From NCBI GenBank assembly GCA_034359265.1, contig CP136890.1, positions 43,684,501-43,748,500 on the forward strand: DNA of 64,000 nucleotides. The letters run 5' to 3'. Source of the DNA: Canna indica. Lineage: Eukaryota; Streptophyta; Magnoliopsida; Zingiberales; Cannaceae. A program made the position numbers and the translations under genes. Each line of letters starts with the position of its first letter. Position 1 is the stretch's first letter. This document shows positions 53,340-62,954 of this stretch, in pieces. The notes beneath the pieces were generated by a model. That model was not told where the DNA came from. It saw only the letters and a list, made by a program, of their open reading frames with translations, and ran no database searches.

Positions 53340-53625
53340 TTTTAATATTAGTTTTAGGTATTTAAAATTAGGGGCTGACGTGGCATTTGAGATTAAAAAA
53401 AAAATGATCCAACTTTGATGATGTGGCAAGTGGGTATTAAAAATATTTATTTAATACACGTCAGCACGCCACGTCATCAGGTTAACGCGCAACCGACAGA
53501 GTCTTGACGGAATGCCACAATTGGAACAAATGTCTTAGTACGTGTATACAATAGAGACAAATTAAAGTACATGCCACAATTGAGACAAAGTCCAAAGTAC
53601 AAACTATATTTAGGTATTTTCCCTT
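53340..53625. repeat. Probable right terminal inverted repeat of the MULE
   Basis: Reading inward from about 53625 on the minus strand the sequence starts GGGAAAATACCTAAATATAG. It contains acaattg-gacaaa units and cacgtcagcacgccacgtc, typical of long MULE termini. The matching left terminus is not visible; it probably lay left of the Copia fragment and is lost. No 9-bp duplication could be tested. Confidence 0.55.
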
Positions 53626-53777
53626 TCTTAAAAGGCGGTATCACCTCGTCGTTGTAAAGAGGTGATGACTGAAAGACATTAATGTAGATTAAACTGATTA
53701 CCAAAGCAGCAAATTCGATCACCACTAAAATTTGGTATACAGATACTAAGATTATTGGCTAAAGTGCAAGTGAGAGA

Positions 53778-54409
53778 TTGAAAGGAATAGTGCCCTTGAG
53801 CGAATCACATCTCAATGTGTTTAGGGACTATTAAAGGGTAATCAACTTAATGAGGCAATTTTTTCATCATATGTTGCATCTTTATTCATAAAGATTGTGA
53901 TGAACCCCATGAACCTGGGCAAATGATTCTGAGGCCATGATGAGATCATGCTAGTGAGACTTGGAATCCAGATGCCCATGTTCTAAATGTTCCTAGTCAT
54001 AGGATCACCAATTAGGGGATCAGTGATTCCGGATAGACTAGTGCACTTGGTACATACCCTATACAATAAGGGGTAGTAGATCTCATAATTACCTATGAGT
54101 CGTCATTAATGTACAAGTGCAGATGATCATTAGGGAATAAGTTCATTGAACGAACTTGCACAAGGAACACAAAATGGAATCCTTACATGAGTGTCAATAG
54201 GTGCAAGTAGTCCTTGGACTTGAGGTTATCATGGTTACCTCGTGAGTGACGACCCATTGCTTTGGTTCTATCCCTACGTGGCCCTCAGCGTCATGTGTCG
54301 GGTATTACTGGGTGTGGGGAAGCATTCATGGAGGTAGGTGAGCAACCAACATGGAATCAGTTACTCCTAGTGAGAGGAGATAATGTCCTATGTGTCCCTG
54401 CAAGTGTCG
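53778..54409 (+). repeat. Second copy of the LTR-like repeat
   Basis: It aligns along its length with 36879-37524 in the same orientation. It stops abruptly after gcaagtgtcg, where both copies share their last bases. It lacks the TATA-bearing downstream half seen at 37525-38960. Confidence 0.85.
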
Positions 54410-55119
54410 GACTGCAACCAAAATTATATTGATCCGGTCGATTAACTGAAATCGGTGGATTTTTTAAACAGCGGACCGAACCTGAACCCAAAAACCAAAA
54501 TTTTTAAAAATATAACCCGAATAGAAAAAACCGGTTCGGTTAATCGAAAAAACCAGTTCGATTTCGGACCGGTTTTCCGGTTAATCGAAAAACTAGTTTT
54601 TTTCTCACCCCTAGGTGGGATAGATTTGTAACAAATCGAAAAGTGATGTATTGAATTGGAAAAATTAGAAAGTGGGGATTGATTAGGGAAACACGCCAAA
54701 AGTTGGGATATATTTTGTAATTAACCTTGTTGCTGACTGGGTTTGGTAGTTCCGTAAAAAAAAAAAAGTTAAAAAAATCACGTCTGAATGCTGACTAGGA
54801 TTATTAGCCACGTCAGTAGCACCACACCATCATTCAAATGACAAAGTTGATGCTGGGATAGATTTGTAACAAATCGAAAAATGGTGTACTGAATTGAGAA
54901 AATGGGAAAGTGGGGATAGATTAGGAAAACATGTAAAAATTCGAGATATATTTTGTAATTAACCCTATATAAAGTTATAAAGTTATAGTGATCACCGTAA
55001 TTTAATCATTTAAACTTAGAAATATGGTGATCGATATAATTTTACACCGTTTCCCTTTAATTTCCCTTAGAATTCAATAATTTTCTTGTATTATCAATAT
55101 ACTTTGATTGGGATAACCA
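54410..55119. repeat. MITE-like block and a direct duplication
   Basis: 54440-54612 is rich in accggttcggttaatcg units in both orientations and ends tcacccctagg, like a hAT terminus. 54614-54725 and 54851-54965 are two direct copies of a roughly 112-bp unit (gggatagatttgtaacaaat at the start, atattttgtaattaacc at the end), separated by 125 bp. Confidence 0.7.
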
Positions 55120-55983
55120 TATCATGTTTATGCCCCGAGCATATAGGATGTCTTTCCCAAATTATTTTTGGAGAAGTTTTTGGGTAATTAACTGGAGCAT
55201 GGGAACATCTTTCCCAATGAGCAGTATTATATCCACATACAATACTATAAACACAACCGCACTCCCACTAATCTTCTTGTATACACAAGGTTATCCACGT
55301 TTTTGATAAAGTCAAACTCTTTTGACTATCTTATCAAAACATATGTTCCAACTCCTCGATGCCTGCTTGAGTCCATTTATGGACCTCTGCAGTTTGTATA
55401 CCTTTCTCAGTCCAACCGAGGATATGAGGCTATCTGGCTGTGTCATATAGACTTCCTCCTCAAGCTCTCTATTGAGGAATGCAGTTTTGACATCCATCTG
55501 CTAAATATCGTAGTTTTGGTACGGAGCGATGACTAGCAATATCCTCACGGACTTAGCATGAATACTGATGAAAAATTTCATCATAGTCAACTCCTTGCCA
55601 TTGAGTGAAACATTTTTTTAAACAGCTTGGCCTTATAGGTCTCCACCTGGCCATCAGATCAACGCCCTAGACCGCTTCATCAAAAGATTGTGGATCACCT
55701 GAATCTAGGTCATTCACAATGATTTAATCTCTCAAGCGATCTATGCAGTCTACTTGATCTCTGAAGAGTGGTGGGAGGGTGGATTGGTTCAACCTGTGGA
55801 CTTTTCACCGGCTAGTGTGAATTTGTTTATGGTATTTGAACTTCATCAAGTTCAACATTTCTTCCACTCTCACTTTCCTCGATAAACTCCTTTTATAAGA
55901 AAGTAGCGTGCCTACAAACAAACACCTTTTGTTCAATTGGGGAGTATAAGTAATATCCTAAACTCTCCTTAGGATATCCCACA
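55120..55983 (-). pseudogene. Copia integrase/reverse transcriptase remnant
   Basis: Read leftward from 55983: GYPKESLGYYLYSPIEQKVF with VCRHATFL (integrase C-terminal core to linker) and an EFIEESESGRNVELDEVQ-like linker. Then MDVKTAFLNRELEEEVYMTQ and KVYKLQRSINGLKQASRSW (RT motif). After a stop comes a decayed YVDD-region counterpart (LVGVRLCL-YCMWI). Frames change several times. The right edge abuts a SIRE-like LTR terminus at 55984 exactly. Confidence 0.85.
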
Positions 55984-56650
55984 TGTTAGTAAAATTACCT
56001 ACACTAGAGGGGGTGGGGGTGGGGGTGAATAGTGTGTTCTCTAAAACTTTAGTCTAATTTCGTTTTAATTGTTTCTTATAATCTTTAGGGTAAATGTGGA
56101 AGCAATTAATAAAGCAATTAAACACCAACAAGATGTCAATGCTAACACAATGATTTATAGTGGTTCGGCCCCAATGCTTACTCTACTACCTAAGCACCCT
56201 GCTTAGGATTTCCAAACTAGCTTTACTAGATTAATTAGTTTTCTTACAATGAGGATGTTTTCATCAGAGAGTCTTTCAAATCGAAGATACTTTTACACCC
56301 GGAAGTATCCCGCCTTCCTACCGAGCGCACTCTCTCACCTCAACCCTAAGGACAACTCAACTAATCCTATCAAACTACATTTACACTGGTGGGTTTGAAC
56401 CTCAAACACCAAAGCTACCACCCAATTTCAAGACCTACACTCTAGGTCTAACACAAACTCAAATACAATGAAAATAACAACAAAATACAACACTAAATGA
56501 AGCAATAAATTAAACAAAAAAGTACTTAGCTCTACAACAAGATTCCTAGCTTCCTCTTGATGCCTTGATGATGAAACAATGGAAGAATGAAGGCAAGATC
56601 AAGGGTTTTTGGCTCAAGCTAGGTTTTCATAAAAGAATGGCTCAATCGAA
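55984..56650 (-). repeat. SIRE/Maximus-like LTR, truncated
   Basis: It starts tgttagtaaaattacctac, followed by actagagggggtggggg and ctaagcaccctgcttagg, matching 8573-9230. The match ends near gaatggctcaat (56635-56646), close to where transcription should begin, and Gypsy sequence takes over. It is therefore an R-U5 half, without U3 and without its partner LTR. Confidence 0.8.
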
Positions 56651-56654
56651 TGAG

Positions 56655-57760
56655 ATGGCCGAATTACCTCGATAGTAGATAGCTCGATTACATGCGAATC
56701 ATCTTTTACATACTTCCGCAACATGGATACATGGAAGACCGGGTGCACCCTGCTCAGGCTAGGAGGCAATGCCAGCTCATAGGCCACCTCGCCCCTCCGC
56801 TTGAGAACGAAAAAAGGCCCAATGTATCTAGGGCTCAGCTTCCCCTTCTTCCCAAACCAGACCACCCCTTTCATAGGAGAGACCTTCAGGAATACTAAGT
56901 CACCCTCTGCAAATTCTAATTCCCTGGCCTTTTTGTTGGCATACATTTTCTATCGACTCTGAGCCGCTAGTAATGTTTTCTTAATGACCTTTACTTTCTC
57001 TACTGCTTCCTCAACCAGATCGGGGCCCACCATGAGTGATTCCCTTGCCTTAAACCGGTCCACTGGAGACCTACACCGCCGCCCATATAAGGCCTCGAAA
57101 GGCGCCATGCCAATGCTACTGTGATAGCTATTGTTGTAGGCGAATTCTATTAATGGTAGGTGCCTCTCCCAGCCATCGGCCATATCCAGGACGCATGCTC
57201 TCAGCATGTCCTCCAAGGTTTGGATGGTCCTCTCTGACTGCCCATCAGTCTGCGAATGAAAAGCTGTGCTGAAATGCACCTGAGTACCCAAAGCTTCCTG
57301 AAAGGACTACCAGAATCGGGCTGTGAACTAGGTACCACGGTCGGATATAATCATCACCGGGGTACCATGATATGCCACAATCCTATCCAAGAACAGTCGG
57401 GCATACTGCTCCGCAGAGAAGGTAGTTTTCATTGGTATGAAGTGCGTGGTCTTGGTTAACCGGTCCACTACCATCCAAATGGAATCAAAGCCGCTTCTTA
57501 ACTTAGGCAATCCGGTCACTAGATCCATGGTGATCTTATCCCATTTCCACTTGGGCACTTCAAGGTTTTTTGCAGAAGCCCCGCAGGCTTAAGGTGTCCA
57601 GCCTTCACCTAGTGGCAGACTAGACATTTGGAAAAAAACTCTACCACCGATCTTTCCATACCTTTCGACCAATAATGCAGCCTTAAATCTTGGTACATCT
57701 TGGTGGCCCCCGGATGCATCGTGTAAGTGGAACGATGACCCAGTTACAGGACTTGCCTGC
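56655..57760 (-). pseudogene. Gypsy integrase
   Basis: Segments in order: a decayed HHCC zinc-finger region (about 57700-57590), then the core KWDKITMDLVTGLPK, DSIWMVVDRLTKTTHFIP and ISDRGT (57558-57328). A stop breaks the frame; the core continues with FSTAFHSQTDGQSERTIQTLE and FAYNNSYHSSIGMAPFEALYG (57291-56950). The C-terminal part is [30 protein letters not shown] and [13 protein letters not shown] (56946-56670). The catalytic aspartates (TMDLV, ISDRG) and the glutamate region (GQSERTIQTLE) are visible. Stops prevent a whole product. Confidence 0.92.
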
Positions 57761-59603
57761 GCACCTCAGCCATGTCTGGTACAACTATCTGGTCTCTGAA
57801 CCTCAATACACCCTCTGAGTCCAATCTGAAACTATTCTCTGCATCACCTCTTTGCACTAGGTCCTTGGTCAGTGCACAAAAGGCATCTTCTCCCTGCACG
57901 ACACGTAGCATGTCCACCAACGTGGATTGTACCCGCAGGTGTGCCATCAGGGCACCTGAAGTTGACACTAATAAGCTTGCACCCCCATCTAGGCACAAAG
58001 CCAACTCTCAAGCTAGAGGCCTCCGCTTAACTTCTAAATGAGCTAAACTGCCCATGAACTTTCTGCTCAGAGCATCTGCTACCACATTTGCTTTCCCCGG
58101 ATGATACATAATGATGCAATCATAAACCTTTAGGAGCTCCAGCCACCTCCTCTGCCTGAGGTTCAGCTCCTTATGGGTAAGCAAGTACTGGAGGCTCTTG
58201 TGATCTGTGTAGATCTCGCAAGTCTCCCCGTACAGGTAGTGCCGCCAAAGCTTCAGTGCAAAGACCACTACTGCTAATTCTAGGTCATGCGTCAGATAGT
58301 TCTTCTCATGAACTTTCAGCTAGCGAGACGCATAAGCAATGACCCTGCCATACTGCATCAGGACGCAGCCCAGTGCCAACCCGAGAGGCATCACAGAAGA
58401 CTACAAACCCTCCTGAGCCAGAAGGTACATCCAACACGGGTGCAGGCATTAAACATGCCTTGAGCTTCTGAAAGCTCGCCTCGTATTTATCATCCCAAAG
58501 GAACCTGACTTTCTTCTAGGTCAATCGTGTTAGAGAGGCTGCAATTCTGGAGAAAATCTTCACAAACTTCCGTAATAGCTGGCCAAACCAAGGAAACCGC
58601 GGATCTCAGTCACACTAGTCGGCCGCTTCTAGTTCTGCACCACTTCAATCTTGGCAGGATCTACCCTTTTTCCTTCCTTGGATACTACATGGCCCAAGAA
58701 CCCTACACTTTCCAACCAAAATTCACACTTGGAAAATTTGGCAAACAAGCGGTGCTCTCTGAGGGTTTCTAGGACCATTCTCAGGTGCTTAGAGTGCTCT
58801 TCCTCATTCTTAGAGTAAACCAGAATGTCGTCAATGAAGACGATCACAAAGCTATCCAGATACTCCTTAAATACCCTATTCATTAAGTCCATGAAGGCAA
58901 CAGGTGCATTGGTTAGGCCAAAGGACATCACTAGGAACTCATAGTGACCGTAGCGAGTCCTAAAGGCCGTCTTCGGCACATCGCAGTCCCGGATTCTCAG
59001 CTGATGGTATCCGGACCTCAGATCTATCTTTGAAAACCATTGAGCCCCCTGCAGCTGGTCAAACAGATCGTCTATCCTCGGCAGTGGGTAGCGATTCTTA
59101 ACAGTCACTTTGTTCAGCTGCCTGTAGTCGATGCACATGCGCATCGACCCATCCTTCTTCTTCACGAAAAGAACCGGGGCACCCCAGGGTGACAAACTGG
59201 GCTAGATGAACCCTAGATCTAGCATTTCTTGCAGTTGCACCTTTAGCTCCCTGCGTTCGGCCGATGCCATCCTATAGGGAGGAATGGAAATTGGTTTCAC
59301 CCTGGGCTGTAGGTCAATGCAAAAATTGACTTCCCTTTTGGGCGACAACCCTGGCAATTCCTCGGGAAACACATCAGGGAATTCACAGACCATTGGGGTT
59401 CTGCTGACATCCCTTGCTTCGGCCCTTTCCTCCTCGGCAACAGATACAAAGGCTAGGAAAGATTGACAGTCGCCCCGAAGCAACTTACAAGCCTTTAGGA
59501 CTGAGATGACCCCTATCGGCTTGCTATCTCCCTCCCCTTGGAAGGTGAACTGCGGCAACCCAAGCTTATTAAACATCACTGCTTTGGCTCTACAGTCCAA
59601 CAT
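57761..59603 (-). pseudogene. Gypsy reverse transcriptase and RNase H
   Basis: 59603-59202 is the linker and RT start (PDVFPEELPGLSPKREVNF, PYRMASAERRELK). 59195-58629 is RT proper: [40 protein letters not shown], the catalytic [11 protein letters not shown] and [19 protein letters not shown]. 58268-58008 is RNase H ([44 protein letters not shown]). 58004-57744 is the connection to integrase (LRVQSTLVDMLR, FRDQIVVPD). A stop at about 59200 and others split it. Together these enzymes copy the element RNA to DNA in the particle. Confidence 0.94.
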
Positions 59604-60219
59604 TACAAAGTGCTCTGCCAGCTAGTCCATGCAAGAATGACATCAAGCTCAAGAGTGGGTAGGAGTGTCAAATCCGCACTCAGCACATGGCCGCAAATGA
59701 GTACTTCACAACCTTCATAAATTGAGTTTGCTAAGATTGCATCGCCCGTAGGCGTTGATACTATAATGTCCCATTGAGCATAGAGGGTGCCATTGGCAAC
59801 TTTAGAGCAAACATGGCAGACACAAACGAGTACGTGGCACCCGGATCAAATTAAACATATGCAGTAGATGAACATACTAAAATAGTACCTACCACCACTG
59901 CTTTGGATGCCTCTGCCCCATCATGGTTCATAACATATACCCGTGCAGGCGGCCTCTCTAAATGACTGGTCTGCAGCCCCTTATTCTGTGTCTGCCCTCT
60001 CTGAGCTACTGACCCTAATGAGATAGGTGCTTTCCCCCTAGACTGCTCAAGCTTCTGACCAGTTCCCTCAGGACAGTCCTTCTTGAAGTGTCCGACTCGA
60101 CCGAACTTGAAGCAAACGTTAGTGTGGATAAGACATGACCCCCAGTGCCTCCGACTGCAGCTGCCACACTGCGGCACCTCAGATATCTGAGAACCCCCTC
60201 CTGACACTACTGGTCTCAC
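59604..60219 (-). pseudogene. Gypsy gag zinc knuckle and protease remnant
   Basis: 60219-59851 carries CFKFGRVGHFKKDCPE, a CCHC knuckle whose second cysteine is replaced by phenylalanine-glycine (CFKFG where CFKCG is usual), followed by PPARVYVMNHDGAEAS. Just after an in-frame stop, FDPGATYSFVS resembles the aspartic protease motif (usually DSGATHSF), with serine replaced by proline. Further stops follow to 59604. Confidence 0.8.
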
Positions 60220-60537
60220 TGACCCGGTCCCTGGGCCCCCACGGCCCCGGTTGCCATTCTACCCCCGGCTTTGTTGCTGATCTACTGTAGTCATTGCCCC
60301 CTCAGAGTTCCAAGGCCGACTACTAGAACCCTGTTACCGAAACTTTTTCTTTGCTGGCCCGCCATTTCTCTCAAACGGCACCAAGGTTTCTTTCCGCAGG
60401 GCTTCATCCACTACCCGAGCCAGAGTAGAATCCTTAGTGTAGTGGATAAGCCTGCCAATTTGTGGCCTCAATCCTGCCATGAATCTTTTGACTCTGGCGG
60501 TCTCAGATGCCACTAGGGTTGGATGGTACTTGGAGAG

Positions 60538-62040
60538 TTAATTGAACTCCATCTCATACTCTGATACTGTCATGCCTCCAGCCTGGTGCAACATCTCAAA
60601 ATCACGGGCGTAGTTATCGCGAACACTCATGGATAGGTACTGCTCTTCCACAGCCTCCCGGAATTCCTCCCACGTGGGAGGTGGTGTGCCAGCTGCCCTG
60701 TGGGCCTTCCAAGTTTGCAGCCAGACCTTTGCCGGTCCCCTCATCTGAAGACCGACCATACGAGCAGCTACCTCTGATGAACACCCCAGCTCCATACATA
60801 GCTCGTAGCAATCCCTCAAGAATTCTGTCACTTCCACCTGACGATCTGTCCCGGTGAACTCCGGTGGCTTTAGTGTGACAAAATTTGCATAGGTTAGGGC
60901 CCCTGGGGTTCTAACCACCGGTGTTGTCACCTATGCCACTTCTAGTACCACTGAAACTACGGGCACAAGTTGTGGTGGTGGCAACTGAGACTGCTGCTAC
61001 TGCTGCATTTGCTGTCTCAGTTCATGCTCCTTAAGGAGCGCCTCAGTCAGCTGATTCACCTGAGCCTGCAGTAGAAAAATCGTTGACTCTTGCCCCTGAC
61101 CCTCAGACGGGTCTCTATCCCTGCCCTGGGCCCGGCCTCACCCCCGGCCTTGACCTCACCCTCGGCCTCGCCCCCGGCCTCGGCCTCGCCCCCGGCCTCG
61201 GCCTCGCCCCCGGCCTCGGCCTCGCCCCCGGCCTCGGCCTCGCCCCCGGCCTCGGCCTCGCCCCCGGCCTCGGCCTCGCCCCCGGCCTCGCCCCCGGCCT
61301 CGGCCTCGCCCCCGGCCTCGGCCTCGCCCCCGGCCTCGGCCTCGCCCCCGGCCTCGGCCTCGCCCTCGACCCCGGCCTCGACCCCGGCCTCGGCCTCGGC
61401 CTCGGCCCCGGCCTCGGCCTCGGCCCCGGCCTCGACCCCGGCCTCGACCCCGGCCTCGGCCTCGACCCCGGCCTCGGCCTCGACCCCGGCCTCGGCCCCG
61501 ACCCCGGCCTCGGCCCCGGCCCCGGCCTCGGCCTCGACCCCGGCCTCGGCCTCGACCCCGGCCTCGACCCCGGCCTCGGCCTCGACCCCGGCCTCGACCC
61601 CGGCCTCGGCCCCGACCCCGGCCTCGCCCTCGACCCCGGCCCCCGCCTCGCCCCCGGCCCCGGCCTCGCCCCCGGCCCCGGCCTCGCCCCCGGCCCCGGC
61701 CTCGCCCCCGGCCCCGGCCTCGGCATCGCCCCCGGCCTCGGCCTCGCCATCGCCCCCGGCCTCGCCCCCGGCCTCGCACCCGGCCTCGCCCCCGGCCTCG
61801 CACCCGGCCTCGCCCCCGGCCTCGGCCTCGCACCCGGCCTCGGCCTCGCACCCGGCCTCGGCCTCGCACCCGGCCTCGGCCTCGCACCCGGCCTCGGCCT
61901 CGCCCCCGGCCTCGGCCTCGCACCCGGCCTCGGCCTCGCCCCCGGCCTCGCCCTCGCCCCCGCCCCCAGCCTCGCCCCCGGCCCCGACGTTCTGTCGAGT
62001 TACTGCCACTGTCGCTTAAAGCAGCATTTTGAGCTTCCAT
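60538..62040 (-). pseudogene. Gypsy gag with hyper-expanded RG-repeat N-terminus
   Basis: The gag frame opens at 62040 with [20 protein letters not shown] and continues as almost pure RG dipeptides, with rare WG, VRG or CRG variants, to a TGA at 61158-61156 (294 codons). In the same frame beyond it, after stops, come a coiled segment ([20 protein letters not shown]) and LPPPQLVP. From 60930 the retrotransposon gag domain follows (LKPPEFTGTDRQVEVTEFL, GPAKVWLQTW, TWEEFREAVEEQYL). An arginine-glycine patch near the gag N-terminus is normal for this clade but usually short. Arginine-glycine tails bind nucleic acid. Here the tail alone is longer than many whole capsid domains. Confidence 0.85.
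61131..61992. repeat. GC-rich coding minisatellite in Gypsy gag
   Basis: About 860 bp are built from ggcctc hexamers alternating with gcccccggcctc-type 12-mers and 18-mers. Local variants (accccggcctcg, ggccccggcctc, cacccggcctcg) form sub-blocks, which points to stepwise expansion. Every unit is a multiple of six, so all three minus-strand frames stay open for long distances (RGRG, GEAEAG, RPGARP) and the plus-strand frames do as well. Only the RG frame is in register with gag. Confidence 0.95.
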
Positions 62041-62244
62041 TTCACTAACACAGGAAAGTAAAGAAGTTGCCTGTCACATAATAAATTCTTAACACAAAGC
62101 TATTTAAACTTACTAACCGCATGGTGCGCTTAGTGCAGGAGTGGTCGCCCAATCTTGTAGCATAACTATATCGTAAGTCGGCATGCTAGCATATGCCTCA
62201 TACGGTATACCCAACACTGAGTCATAGATAAGACCTGACCTAAT

Positions 62245-62256
62245 GCTTTGATACCA
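62245..62256 (-). promoter_or_regulatory. Primer binding site of the Gypsy element
   Basis: The minus strand reads TGGTATCAAAGC, one base different from the common TGGTATCAGAGC tRNA-iMet site. It starts four bases after the LTR end GGGTGTGACA. Confidence 0.85.
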
Positions 62257-62260
62257 ACTT

Positions 62261-62950
62261 TGTCACACCCCAACTGAGGGTAGTGTGATCGGCCAGAGCC
62301 TACATACTATCCTGTAGCCTACTGTCTACACTGACATAAAGAAAACTAGAATGTATCGATAAAGGAAATCTCAACACAACTTTATTAAAAGTTTTCAAAA
62401 TCCACAGTTTTATATTTTTCAAAGCAAGTAAGAAAACCAACATCTGAATAACTGAATGTCTAAAGTATCAAGTTTTACAAACTCTTTCCAAATACAACTT
62501 GTCAGTGCAGAAAATAAAAAAAAAACTTCTAGACACTGGTCTATGACTCATGGACGCCGCTACGAGATATGGCCCCACCTCCCGTCCACCAGTTGCACCA
62601 TGTCGACATACCAAGCTACTGCTCATGCTCTGCAAAATAGGAATAAACTGTGAGTCCACTTGTACCAACTGAATATATCATAAACTGTAAGCCTCAACCA
62701 TGCATATATCATATAAGGCATTAAATAAAATTTACAAGGAGGTAAGGTTTATTTCCAATGCGATTACCGACCCCACGGGTCCATTTGTACCAACTGAATA
62801 TGATAACCTGCCATCTTGACTTATCAAGCCTTCGACATCCGGCCCTTAGGCCTACCCATAGAATAATATCTCAGCTACATCCGTCCCTACCATATCCGGT
62901 AGTATCATACTGGCCATCGGCCATCTCATCTCAAGATGTAAACAAATAAT
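62261..62950 (-). repeat. 5' LTR of the Gypsy element, U3 side truncated
   Basis: It begins tgtcacaccccaactgagg and matches 38961-39640 along its length. Near 62950 it gives way to sequence in the opposite orientation belonging to a SIRE-like LTR. The promoter-bearing U3 of this element is therefore missing here. Confidence 0.82.
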
Positions 62951-62954
62951 CCCC

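Larger units (their letters stand above)
56650..62950 (-). mobile_element. Ty3/Gypsy retrotransposon, 3' truncated and decayed
   Basis: Order on the minus strand: LTR (62950-62261, U5 end), primer site, gag, zinc knuckle, protease, reverse transcriptase, RNase H, integrase. The pol order with RT before integrase identifies Gypsy. The integrase C-terminal [19 protein letters not shown] is present but the chromodomain-like tail expected in related Tekay/Del elements is cut off near 56650, as is the 3' LTR. Many in-frame stops make it non-autonomous. Confidence 0.92.

Noticed and set aside
56614..56946. A chromodomain at the end of the Gypsy integrase
   Set aside because: After [15 protein letters not shown] the frame runs into sequence belonging to the neighbouring LTR, so the expected chromodomain is absent.
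61056..62048. Several long overlapping open frames of 200-320 codons on both strands
   Set aside because: They are composition products of one GC-rich minisatellite. Only the minus-strand RG frame is in register with gag.
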